DNA of 8,338 nucleotides, from assembly GCA_025462805.1 (NCBI GenBank), contig JAOAPJ010000018.1, positions 1-8,338 of the forward strand, in the 5' to 3' direction. This DNA is from Acidobacteriaceae bacterium (GTDB lineage Bacteria; Acidobacteriota; Terriglobia; Terriglobales; Acidobacteriaceae). Below, in pieces: positions 1 through 6,684 of the stretch (position 1 is the stretch's first letter; the number at the start of each line of letters is the position of its first letter). A model generated the notes under the pieces. It was given only the letters and a program-made list of their open reading frames with translations. It was not told where the DNA came from and did not search any database. The translations under genes were made by a program, and so were the position numbers.

Positions 1-1
1 C

Positions 2-370
2 TTCACCGCCGATCCCGAAAAGGTGATCGCCCTTTTAAATAAAATCGCCTGCGACGTGCGCAATGAGCCCGCCTACAAGGACGTCTTCCTCGAAGATCCC
101 AAGGTGCTCGGCGTCGATCAGATCAAAGGGTCTGAAGTCATCTACCCGATCGTCGTGAAGACCCAGGCCCGGCAACAGTACGATGCTCTGCGAGAGCTGC
201 AAAAGCGCATCCGCCTTGCCCTCGAGCAGAACGGCATGCTGCCCGGCAGCCCCTACCGCGTCACCGGTGGCCACGGCCTGCTCAGCCCCGGCGAGAAGCC
301 CAAGGAACCGCTCGCGCCCGACCCCACCACCAACAAACCCAACGAGACGAACCCCTTCACCGGGGAATAA
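2..370 (+). CDS. MscS-family mechanosensitive ion channel, C-terminal fragment
   Basis: This is the last 122 residues of an MscS-type small-conductance mechanosensitive channel, an inner-membrane homo-oligomer that releases solutes on hypo-osmotic shock. The reading frame is open from base 2, so the start and the membrane segments lie outside the window. What remains is the cytoplasmic vestibule domain. The pattern DPEKVIALLNKI, then EDPKVLGVDQI, a beta-strand stretch (SEVIYPIVVKT) and a helix (ALRELQKRIRLALEQNGM) ending near a Pro-containing PGSPYR is the usual MscS C-domain order. In the family this helix normally leads to a short 'I.iPfPq' strand; here it is replaced by MLPGSPYRV. A Pro/Asn/Lys-rich, probably disordered tail of about 35 residues follows. 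The gene converges on the DUF255 gene, with one base between the stop codons. Family assignment is fairly secure from the C-domain pattern; the subtype cannot be judged. Confidence 0.8.
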   Translation, partial: FTADPEKVIALLNKIACDVRNEPAYKDVFLEDPKVLGVDQIKGSEVIYPIVVKTQARQQYDALRELQKRIRLALEQNGMLPGSPYRVTGGHGLLSPGEKPKEPLAPDPTTNKPNETNPFTGE

Positions 371-371
371 C

Positions 372-2513
372 TCACGCCGCTGTTCGGTCGCTCTTCATCG
401 CTGTCTTCAACTCCGCAGGGCTGCTCACCGGAGGCAGGCAGTGCGTCCCCTGGCAGACGACGGCGAAGCTGGCCTTAGTCTGCAACTGCGGCAGTTGCTT
501 GATCGTCGCCTCCAGCAGCGGCGGCAGCTCGGTCTCCCTCAGCCCCTGCGCATCTGTGCGCAGCACCATGCGGTTCACCGCAAACCCCTCGCGCGCCGCT
601 GCCTCCAGCGCATCGCCCAGGTCGTCGTCACCCACGACCACTATCTGTTGCGGCGGCGTCAACAGCCGCTCCAGCGCCAGCCCATACGCACCGGCATACA
701 GGCCAAAGTGCTCGACGATGCCGCCAAAGGCCTCCAGCGTATCCTCCGCCACCTCGCGCAGCTTCGCATCTCCATTCAGCGCCTCGAGCCGTAACAGCGC
801 CGCCGCCGCCGTCGGGTTCCCAGCCGGTGTCGGTGTGTCCTGCAGTGGTTTGCGGCGTGCGCTCAGCGCGCCAATCGCATTCGGCTCGGCAACGATATCG
901 AAGAAGCCACCGCCGGTCGTGTCGTAGAAGTTCGTCTGCATGCGTGTCGCAATGGCCAGCGCCGCGTTGTAGTAGCGCATCTCCAGCGTGCGCTCCCATG
1001 CGTCCAGACATGCATGCACCAGCAGCGCGTAATCGTCCAGCACCCCCGCAATGCGCGGCCCCTGCTCGCCGTCTGCGTAGGCCACCACGTGTGCCAGCCC
1101 ATCCTTCTCCGACCACGCCTCACTCAGGATGCGGTCCAGCGTCTTGCTCGCGAAGTCCCGCGTCCCTGGGGCCTTCAGCGTCGAGCTCGCCTGCATGTAG
1201 GCCGAGATGGCCATCGCATTCCAGCCCGTATATACCGTCTGGTCGACATACGGCGTGGGCCGCGTCGCCCGCGCTCCAGCCAGCTTCGCCCGCGCCCGCG
1301 ATAGCAGTCCCGTGACCTCCGCGGGGTTGCGGTTCAAATCCTCCGCCAGCTGCTCCAGCGGCCTCTTCACATGCAGCACATTCTTCGCCGGATTGTGGTG
1401 CATGTCGCCCAGGTCGCCGATGTCGTAATACGTCTCCGCGATCTCCAGCTCATCGCCGCTCAGCACCTCTGCCGCCTCGGCGCGCGTCCAGGTGAAATAG
1501 TCGCCGTCATCGTCCAGCGTCATATCGGCATCCTGCGAGCCGTAGAAGCCGCCCTTCTGCCGATCGCTCAGCCAGCCATCCATCCACGCCACCGTCTCGC
1601 GCACCACCGTGCTGAACACCGGATAGCCAAAGTTCTGCCACGCATGCACGTAGTTCAGCAGCAGACCGGCATTGTCATACAGCATCTTCTCGAAGTGCGG
1701 CACCAGCCATCGCTCATCCACGGAGTAGCGATGAAACCCTCCACCCACGTGGTCGTAGATACCACCCGCTGCCATCTTCGCCAGCGTGACCGTGGCGATC
1801 TCGCCCGCCTTCGCATTGCCTTTGCGCGTGGCCTGATCCAGCAGCAGATCCAGCACCGCCGGATGCGGAAACTTCGGCTGCGCGCCGAAGCCCCCGTGAT
1901 GCGGATCGAACTGCTCCACCGCCGACGCCACCAGCTTCTCCGTAATCGCCGAGCACAGCGATCCGCTGCGTCCAGCGAACGCCTCGCCGTGCTCGATCGC
2001 CGCGATGATCGACCCCGCCGACTCCAGCACCTCGTCGCGCCGGTTGCGCCATGCGTCCGACATCGTCAGCAACAGACGCTCAATCCCCGGCCGCCCGTAA
2101 TGGTCGCGCCGCGGAAAGTAGGTGCCGCCGAAGAATGGCCGCCCATCCGGTGTCAGGATCGCGGTCAGCGGCCAGCCTCCCTGTCCGCTGATCGCCTGCA
2201 CCGCCGCCTGATAGCGGCTGTCCACATCCGGCCGCTCATCCCGGTCCACTTTGATCGCCACAAACCGCTCGTTGATCAGCGGCGCCAGCGTCGGGTCTTC
2301 GTAGCTCTCCCGATCCATCACATGGCACCAGTGGCACCACACCGCGCCAATGTCCAGCAGCACCGGCTTGTCTTCGCGCGCTGCCTGGGCAAAAGCCTCC
2401 GCACCCCACTCCTGCCACTGGATCGGCTGGTGCATCGCGGAGCGAAGATAGGACGAGCGAGCGCGTGCCAGCGCATTCACAGCATGTGTCTCGGTGGTTT
2501 CGGTCTGTGCCAT
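372..2513 (-). CDS. DUF255 / YyaL-type thioredoxin-domain protein
   Basis: A 713-residue protein of the DUF255 (Thioredox_DsbH; YyaL, human SPATA20) family, full length for that family. Residues about 25-165 form a thioredoxin-like domain with a C60-H61-W62-C63 active site inside GAVWCHWCHVMDRES, followed by the conserved VDRDERPD and QGGWPLTAILTPDGRPFFGG blocks. Residues about 190-640 resemble an alpha/alpha six-barrel of the N-acylglucosamine 2-epimerase type, with FDPHHGGFGAQPKFPHP (202-218) and DHVGGGFHRY / VPHFEKMLYDNA (254-282). The C-terminus has the family's Cys pair (CQGTHCLPP). The substrate is unknown for the family, so a redox or carbohydrate role is only a suggestion. No signal peptide is visible, so it is probably cytoplasmic. 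The ATG at 2513 keeps the family's N-terminal block (NALARARSSYLRSAMHQPIQW, matching NRLA..SPYLLQHA.NPVDW in homologs), so the start is well supported. There is no Shine-Dalgarno; a -10-like TAGACT lies 6 nt upstream. Confidence 0.93.
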   Translation of the reverse strand: MAQTETTETHAVNALARARSSYLRSAMHQPIQWQEWGAEAFAQAAREDKPVLLDIGAVWCHWCHVMDRESYEDPTLAPLINERFVAIKVDRDERPDVDSRYQAAVQAISGQGGWPLTAILTPDGRPFFGGTYFPRRDHYGRPGIERLLLTMSDAWRNRRDEVLESAGSIIAAIEHGEAFAGRSGSLCSAITEKLVASAVEQFDPHHGGFGAQPKFPHPAVLDLLLDQATRKGNAKAGEIATVTLAKMAAGGIYDHVGGGFHRYSVDERWLVPHFEKMLYDNAGLLLNYVHAWQNFGYPVFSTVVRETVAWMDGWLSDRQKGGFYGSQDADMTLDDDGDYFTWTRAEAAEVLSGDELEIAETYYDIGDLGDMHHNPAKNVLHVKRPLEQLAEDLNRNPAEVTGLLSRARAKLAGARATRPTPYVDQTVYTGWNAMAISAYMQASSTLKAPGTRDFASKTLDRILSEAWSEKDGLAHVVAYADGEQGPRIAGVLDDYALLVHACLDAWERTLEMRYYNAALAIATRMQTNFYDTTGGGFFDIVAEPNAIGALSARRKPLQDTPTPAGNPTAAAALLRLEALNGDAKLREVAEDTLEAFGGIVEHFGLYAGAYGLALERLLTPPQQIVVVGDDDLGDALEAAAREGFAVNRMVLRTDAQGLRETELPPLLEATIKQLPQLQTKASFAVVCQGTHCLPPVSSPAELKTAMKSDRTAA

Positions 2514-2519
2514 ACGGTG

Positions 2520-2525
2520 AGTCTA
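2520..2525 (-). promoter_or_regulatory. -10-like element of a probable leaderless promoter for the DUF255 gene
   Basis: On the minus strand TAGACT is followed by six bases (CACCGT) and then the ATG at 2513. This spacing would put the transcription start on or next to the A of the ATG. No Shine-Dalgarno sequence precedes the start. No good -35 hexamer is visible 16-18 nt upstream. The 84-bp gap between this gene and the membrane-protein gene holds nothing else I can name and no clear terminator hairpin. Confidence 0.45.
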
Positions 2526-2597
2526 TCTACCCCGGCAGCCCGTCTCTTTCGTTGCTCTGGTCTGCCTTCGATCTGCTGTCCGTCTGCGGTTATCTAT

Positions 2598-3134
2598 TTA
2601 AGATGGCCGCTCGACCGGCTGGGGTGCCGCGTCTGCCATCGCCGCCATGCGTGCTTCCGCATCCCGCTGGTCCAGCCAGCGTTTGCTCAGCAGCAGGTAC
2701 GCGCCTGCGGTCACGACCGTAAAGCCGACCGCATACACCGTGTACGGGATGATCGACTCGAAGCGATGCAGCAGGGTCACTCCCGTCGGATCGCGAAACA
2801 TCGCCGGCCGGCGCGTCGCTAACCACAGCGCGAACCCGGTCCCCAGCGCAAGCACCCAGTACCGCAGCCGCACCAGTAGGCAGGGACGCACTGTCATCAC
2901 CAGCGGCCACACCACCAGCACCCATGCCACGGTGCCCAGCAGGAACGTCCAGCCTGCCCAGGCCACGCCGCCATACAGCATCGTCTGCACAAACAGCCTC
3001 GGCTGTCCTTCGCTGTCGCGCACTGCGGTGATCAGTAGGATCGGCACGCACAGCGCTTGCGCCACCAGCCACCCCGCCAGGCCGCTCACCGCCGCGTAGC
3101 CGGTACGGCGCCATCGCCTCATCGTCGCCGCCAT
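2598..3134 (-). CDS. Small multi-spanning membrane protein, function unknown
   Basis: A 178-residue integral membrane protein that I do not recognise by family. The N-terminus is basic (RRWRR at 6-10). Hydrophobic stretches lie at about 13-37, 52-80 (long, possibly a hairpin), 90-107 and 128-149, giving about four membrane passes. The soluble C-terminal tail of about 28 residues is charged and then Ala/Pro-rich, starting KRWLDQRD. The basic N-terminus and KRW after the last helix favour both ends in the cytoplasm. The gene starts 3 bp after the stop of the M20 peptidase gene and on the same strand, so it is very likely co-transcribed and translationally coupled. The ATG at 3134 has AGAGG directly against it, which is too close to serve as a ribosome site. 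An ATG at 3122 (residue 5) has the same AGAGG 12 nt upstream and is an alternative start. The hydrophobic pattern makes it a real gene rather than a shadow; its role is unknown. Confidence 0.75.
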   Translation of the reverse strand: MAATMRRWRRTGYAAVSGLAGWLVAQALCVPILLITAVRDSEGQPRLFVQTMLYGGVAWAGWTFLLGTVAWVLVVWPLVMTVRPCLLVRLRYWVLALGTGFALWLATRRPAMFRDPTGVTLLHRFESIIPYTVYAVGFTVVTAGAYLLLSKRWLDQRDAEARMAAMADAAPQPVERPS

Positions 3135-3137
3135 CCT

Positions 3138-4172
3138 CTATGCCGTGAGCCGGCTCGCCATCTCGGTGTAGAGATCGATGGCGGCAAACAGCTCGCGCTT
3201 CGCCAGCCGTTCGTCCGGCGTGTGTGCCACATGGATGGAGCCGGGGCCCAGCAGCAGCGGCTCACCCCAGTTGGTCAACGCCGGAATATCTGTCGTAAAC
3301 GCGGCGATCATTGTTTGGTGGCCCTCGATCGCCCGCAACCGCACAAATGGAATCTCCAGCGTGAAGTCGATCTCCGCCAGGCCCGCTACTGCCGCCTGCA
3401 GCGCAGCCCGCGTCTCGTCCGAGGAACCCACCAGCCGCACCATCACCTGCCCCACCGCCTTGTCCGCAATCACATTGGGCGCGCGGCCGCCTTCAATCAG
3501 CCCGATGTTCAGCGTGCTGGGCCCCACGTCCTCACTCACCGGCAGCGGAATCTTCAACACCCGATCGAGCGCCTCAATCAGCTTGTGAATGGCGCTCTCC
3601 CCCAACTCCGGATAGGCGGAGTGCGCCATCTTTCCCGACGCCCGCACCGCCGCACGCAGCACCCCTTTGCTGGCGATCCCCAGCCGGTTGTCTGTCGGTT
3701 CGCCGTTAATCAGGAAGCGACTGCCCTTCGGCTGCAGGTTGGCCACCTTCGCGCCGGCCGAGTCGCGCTCCTCGCCCACCACAAACAGCAAGCCCGCCTT
3801 CACGCCGCCCGTCAGCAGCCGCTCGGCCGCGGCAATCTGCGCCGCAATAATCCCCTTCGCATCGCATGCCCCGCGGCCATAGATCGTCTCGTCGTCCTCG
3901 CTGCTCGCGAAGAACGGCGGCACCGTGTCCATATGGGTAGACAGGACAACCGACGGCGTCTCCCCCGTCACCCCCGCGTAAACGTTGAAGCGATCCGTGG
4001 ACGCCCCGTTCTCGCCCTTGTTCGCGACATGCATCCGCTCCACCGCGAATCCACGCCCTTCCAGGAACTTTGCCAGGTACGCGCCCACCGCCCCCTCGCC
4101 GTAGGTCGTCGATTCAATGTCGATCAGCCGCCGCGTCAGTTGCACCGGGTCCAGCACCGCGTTCGGGTTCAT
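3138..4172 (-). CDS. M20-family metallopeptidase / deacylase (ArgE/DapE/LysK-like)
   Basis: A 344-residue di-zinc amidohydrolase of the M20/M25/M40 clan, which hydrolyses N-acyl amino acids or small peptides. All expected residues are present (numbered from the ATG at 4172): H80 and D82 in STHMDTVPP, bridging D104 in YGRGACDAKG, the catalytic/ligand pair E134-E135 in VGEERDSAG, E158/D161 in NGEPTDNRL, H184 of the dimerisation domain in KMAHSAYPELGESA, and the last metal His H317 in HVAHTPDERL. The inserted dimerisation domain spans about 165-275. The exact substrate (acetylornithine, acetyl-lysine, succinyl-diaminopimelate or dipeptide) cannot be told, and no arginine or lysine biosynthesis gene is nearby. 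The frame stays open to an ATG at 4313, but the extra 47 residues are Arg/Cys/Trp-rich and unlike the family, so I chose 4172; 4187 is also possible. A TATGCT -10-like element just upstream favours 4172. Confidence 0.88.
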   Translation of the reverse strand: MNPNAVLDPVQLTRRLIDIESTTYGEGAVGAYLAKFLEGRGFAVERMHVANKGENGASTDRFNVYAGVTGETPSVVLSTHMDTVPPFFASSEDDETIYGRGACDAKGIIAAQIAAAERLLTGGVKAGLLFVVGEERDSAGAKVANLQPKGSRFLINGEPTDNRLGIASKGVLRAAVRASGKMAHSAYPELGESAIHKLIEALDRVLKIPLPVSEDVGPSTLNIGLIEGGRAPNVIADKAVGQVMVRLVGSSDETRAALQAAVAGLAEIDFTLEIPFVRLRAIEGHQTMIAAFTTDIPALTNWGEPLLLGPGSIHVAHTPDERLAKRELFAAIDLYTEMASRLTA

Positions 4173-4182
4173 AGCTGTCGCC

Positions 4183-4209
4183 AGCATATCGCAGCACCGC
4201 CGGTGGCAA
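4183..4209 (-). promoter_or_regulatory. Candidate promoter of the M20 peptidase gene
   Basis: Reading the minus strand, TTGCCA (4209-4204, five of six matches to the -35 consensus) and TATGCT (4188-4183, four of six to the -10) are separated by 15 nt, slightly short for a sigma-70 type promoter. TATGCT ends 10 nt before the ATG at 4172, predicting a 5' leader of only about 4 nt. No Shine-Dalgarno is present. The arrangement supports 4172 as the start codon. It rests on pattern only. Confidence 0.4.
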
Positions 4210-4337
4210 GCTCGCCGGGCTCTTCGCACCACCCTGCAATCACGGCAGCCGCGCCAACCGGCCCAGACTCCAGACCACGCTGGCATCCGTATGCCGGCCG
4301 CCTCCTCGCTCACACCGCCTATCGGCCGCCCGCTTCT

Positions 4338-4362
4338 TAGCGAACCGCTTCTTCGCTATCCT
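4338..4362 (+). promoter_or_regulatory. Operator-like inverted repeat overlapping the -10 element of the hydrolase gene
   Basis: TAGCGAA (4338-4344) and TTCGCTA (4352-4358) are a perfect 7-bp inverted repeat with a 7-nt spacer. The right arm runs into a -10-like TATCCT (4357-4362), which ends six bases before the ATG at 4369. A 9-nt direct repeat, CCGCTTCTT (4330-4338 and 4345-4353), is interwoven with it at a 15-bp period. Because the dyad lies upstream of the predicted transcription start it would act as DNA, for instance as a repressor site, and not as an RNA hairpin. The rest of the 196-bp divergent region (4173-4368) shows nothing else I can name apart from the M20 promoter on the other strand. 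Confidence 0.4.
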
Positions 4363-4368
4363 GCCCTT

Positions 4369-5103
4369 ATGGCTACCTCGACCAGCAGACTAGAGACGCT
4401 GTTCCTTCCCGGCCCGGCGGGCAGCCTCGAAGCGTTGTTCGTCGAAGGGCAGCCAGACGCACCCTACGCCGCACTGGTCACCCATCCGCACCCCAAGGGC
4501 GGCGGCACCATGCATAACAAGGTCGTCTACCGCGCCGCCAAAACACTGCAGTCATTCGGCCTTCCCACCCTGCGCTTCAACTTCCGCGGCACCGGCCTCA
4601 GCGAAGGAGAGCACGATGACGGGCACGGCGAGCGCGACGACGTACGCGCCGCCCTCGACTGGCTGGAGCAGCGCTGCCACCTGCCCATCCTCATGGCCGG
4701 CTTCTCCTTCGGCGCCCACGTCGCGCTCAGCGCCGCCTGCCAGGAGTTGAGCCAGGGCCGCCAGCGCATCCCTGGCTTCGCCGCCTTGGGATTGCCCGTC
4801 GCCGCCGAAGGCCGCAACTACCGCTACAGCTTCCTCGCCCAGTGCACCATGCCCAAGATCTTCATCAGCGGCAGCGCGGACCAGTACGCTCCCTCCGCCG
4901 AGTTGGAGCGCGTCGTCGCCTCCGCGGCTCGACCCGCCACGCTGGTGCTGGTCCCAGGCGCAGATCATTTCTTCGCCGGCAAGCTCGATCAGATGCAGCA
5001 CGCACTACACGCCTGGCTGGTCTCGCACTTCTTCCCCAAGAGCGTCGGCACACCCGTCGAAACTCCGCCCGAACATCGCACAACATCGCAGCAGCCCAGC
5101 TAA
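4369..5103 (+). CDS. Alpha/beta hydrolase, COG2945-like
   Basis: A 244-residue cytoplasmic alpha/beta-fold hydrolase. The order of motifs is that of the COG2945 group of small bacterial hydrolases: VTHPHPKGGGTMHNKVV (38-53), RFNFRGTGLSEGEHD (69-83, the oxyanion-side RG.G.S.G block), nucleophile elbow G-F-S-F-G with Ser113, Asp171 in SGSADQYAP and His200 in PGADHFFAGKLDQ. The catalytic triad is therefore complete, but the natural ester, thioester or amide substrate is not known for this group. A Ser/Thr/Pro-rich tail of about 20 residues follows the last helix. The frame is open upstream to 4117, but residues before the ATG at 4369 are low-complexity and Arg-rich and overlap the M20 start region on the other strand. 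The family N-terminus (LETLFLPGPAGSLEAL) begins just after 4369. No Shine-Dalgarno; a TATCCT sits 6 nt before the ATG. The gene heads a pair with the glycerate kinase 7 bp downstream. Confidence 0.88.
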   Translation: MATSTSRLETLFLPGPAGSLEALFVEGQPDAPYAALVTHPHPKGGGTMHNKVVYRAAKTLQSFGLPTLRFNFRGTGLSEGEHDDGHGERDDVRAALDWLEQRCHLPILMAGFSFGAHVALSAACQELSQGRQRIPGFAALGLPVAAEGRNYRYSFLAQCTMPKIFISGSADQYAPSAELERVVASAARPATLVLVPGADHFFAGKLDQMQHALHAWLVSHFFPKSVGTPVETPPEHRTTSQQPS

Positions 5104-5110
5104 CGCCACC

Positions 5111-6544
5111 ATGGCCGAAGCCCGCGCGTCTGCACCGCCTCCAGAAGAAAAACTCGCAGCGCTGCATCGCGAGGCACGCGAACTCTTCACCCACTCTCTC
5201 GAAGCCTGCCGGATCGAACGCGTCCTCCCGCAGCGCATCCGGCGCGAGGACACAACTCTGGTCATCGAGCGCGCTCCCACCGCCAGCGAAGCGCACCTGC
5301 GCATTCCACTCGAGCCCTTTGATCAGATCCTCATCGTCGCCATCGGCAAGGCCGCCGTCCCGCTCACCCAGGGACTGCTCGCCATCCTGCCGCACAATTT
5401 AGAAATTCGCGGCATCTGCGCCGCCCCGTCTCTTCCCGCCCATCCGGACCCGCGCATCCTCTACTATGCCGGCGGCCATCCCCTGCCCAACCAGGACTCC
5501 TTCCGCGCTGCCCGCAGCGCTCTCGACCTCCTGCGCCGCGCCACAGGCAGAACGCTCGTCCTCTACCTCATCAGCGGCGGCGGCAGCACCCTCTTCGATC
5601 TCCCGCTCGACCCCGAGATCACCCTCGCTGACACCATCGCCTTCCACCAGGCGCTGATCAACTCCGGCGCCACCATCGCCGAGATCAACACCCTGCGCAA
5701 GCACTTCTCCGCCGTCAAAGGCGGCCGCCTCGCTGATGCCGCCGGAGCCGCCAGCAAGCTCACCCTGCAGGTCCTCGACGTGCCCTCGCGCGACGCAGAC
5801 TCGGTGGCCTCCGGGCCCACCCTTCCTGACCGCTCCTCCGTCGCCGACTGCCGCGAGCTGCTCGCCCGCTACCAACTGCTCCCCGCCTTCCCGGAATCAG
5901 TAAGACGCTTCTTCTCCCGCCCCAACCTTCCCGAAACTCCCGGCCCGAAGGAGCCCCCGTTGCGCGACCAACCGGCCAGCCCCGACAGTGAGCTCGCCAG
6001 CCCGGTCATCACCCTCCTCTCGAATGACCACCTCCTCGAAGCCGCGAAACAGCATGCCCTCCGCCTCGGCTACGAGGTTGTCGTGGACAACCACTGCGAT
6101 GACTGGCCCTCTGATCAGGCGGCTCACTACCTCGTCACCCGTCTCCTCACCCTGCGCTCTGAACGGTCCGGCCGCCGCATCTGCCTGCTCTCGGGGGGTG
6201 AAGTCACCGTCAAGATCGATCGCCCCGCCGGCTCCGGCGGCCGCAACCAGCACTTCGCCCTCACCTGCGCCCTCTTGCTCGAGCAGCGTATGCCCCACCA
6301 ACCCGTTGTCTGCCTCTCCGCCGGCAGCGACGGCGTAGACGGCAACAGCCAGGCCGCCGGTGCCCTCGTGGACACCACCACCACTCGTCGCGCCCGTGCC
6401 CTCGGCCTGAACCCCGCTCACGCGCTGGCCGCCTTTGACAGCGGCACCTTGCTCAGCACCCTCGGGGACAGCATCCTCACCGGCCCTACTGGCAACAACC
6501 TGCGCGACCTGCGCATCTTTCTCTTGGCCAAAACCGCACACTAG
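5111..6544 (+). CDS. Glycerate 2-kinase (GckA/TtuD type, DUF4147 + MOFRL)
   Basis: A 477-residue enzyme that phosphorylates D-glycerate with ATP, in this class to 2-phosphoglycerate, feeding sugar-acid, serine/glyoxylate or non-phosphorylative Entner-Doudoroff products into lower glycolysis. The N-terminal DUF4147 domain (about 15-270) has AIGKAA with Lys80, GGHPLPN (121-127), ISGGGSTL (154-161), NTLRKHFSAVKGGRLA (193-208) and the SGPTLPD loop (234-240). The C-terminal MOFRL domain (about 298-472) has SGGEVTV (361-367), GGRNQHFAL (376-384), SAGSDGVDGNSQAAGALVD (403-421) and TGPTGNNLRDL (457-467). Family members usually have GTN where this one has GNN. A Pro-rich linker of about 30 residues (270-298) joins the domains. 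The ATG lies 7 bp after the hydrolase stop with no clear Shine-Dalgarno, so translation probably depends on coupling and the two genes form one transcript. Length is slightly above the common 420-450 residues. Confidence 0.9.
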   Translation: MAEARASAPPPEEKLAALHREARELFTHSLEACRIERVLPQRIRREDTTLVIERAPTASEAHLRIPLEPFDQILIVAIGKAAVPLTQGLLAILPHNLEIRGICAAPSLPAHPDPRILYYAGGHPLPNQDSFRAARSALDLLRRATGRTLVLYLISGGGSTLFDLPLDPEITLADTIAFHQALINSGATIAEINTLRKHFSAVKGGRLADAAGAASKLTLQVLDVPSRDADSVASGPTLPDRSSVADCRELLARYQLLPAFPESVRRFFSRPNLPETPGPKEPPLRDQPASPDSELASPVITLLSNDHLLEAAKQHALRLGYEVVVDNHCDDWPSDQAAHYLVTRLLTLRSERSGRRICLLSGGEVTVKIDRPAGSGGRNQHFALTCALLLEQRMPHQPVVCLSAGSDGVDGNSQAAGALVDTTTTRRARALGLNPAHALAAFDSGTLLSTLGDSILTGPTGNNLRDLRIFLLAKTAH

Positions 6545-6667
6545 GAGCGAATTAGGACCCGGAATGTATGGTGCCAAACAGACCTCGCCAGGCCCTCCTC
6601 CCTAACCTGTGCTCGCTTCTACCAACAATTGCATCCGGCTCGGATTTCCCTCATCACGAGCAGGGAT

Positions 6668-6681
6668 CGGAGAGACCTCCG
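6668..6681 (+). promoter_or_regulatory. Ribosome-binding site within a small hairpin
   Basis: GGAGAG (6669-6674) lies 10 nt before the ATG at 6685 and is the clearest Shine-Dalgarno sequence in the window; it decides the start of the receiver-like gene. It is also the left arm of a perfect 5-bp stem, CGGAG (6668-6672), loop AGAC, CTCCG (6677-6681), that would cover the site when folded. The 140 bp between the kinase stop and this start (6545-6684) shows no convincing promoter or terminator. Confidence 0.4.
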
Positions 6682-6684
6682 TTT

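Noticed and set aside
1371..2822. A 483-codon open frame on the + strand opposite the DUF255 gene
   Set aside because: Arg/His/Leu-rich, low-information composition with no recognisable motif. It lies antisense to a strongly supported family protein and runs into the membrane-protein gene. Typical antisense shadow in GC-rich DNA.
4173..4313. N-terminal extension of the M20 peptidase to the ATG at 4313
   Set aside because: The 47 extra residues are Arg/Cys/Trp-rich and unlike the family. They would cover the -10/-35-like elements, and the family N-terminus begins near 4172.
3057..4340. A 427-codon open frame on the + strand opposite the M20 gene
   Set aside because: Extremely rich in Arg, His, Pro and Gln, and antisense to a gene with all metal-binding motifs; a shadow frame.
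4117..4368. N-terminal extension of the hydrolase to 4117
   Set aside because: It would overlap the start of the divergent M20 gene, is Arg/Ser-rich, and includes the operator-like dyad. The ATG at 4369 fits the family.
5399..6577. Minus-strand open frames of 158 and 226 codons opposite glycerate kinase
   Set aside because: Gly/Ala/Val/Glu-rich and motif-free, antisense to a gene with complete DUF4147 and MOFRL motifs.
6568..6684. N-terminal extension of the receiver-like gene to 6568
   Set aside because: The extra 39 residues are Pro/Ser-rich with no receiver pattern, and there is no ribosome site at 6568, whereas 6685 has GGAGAG.
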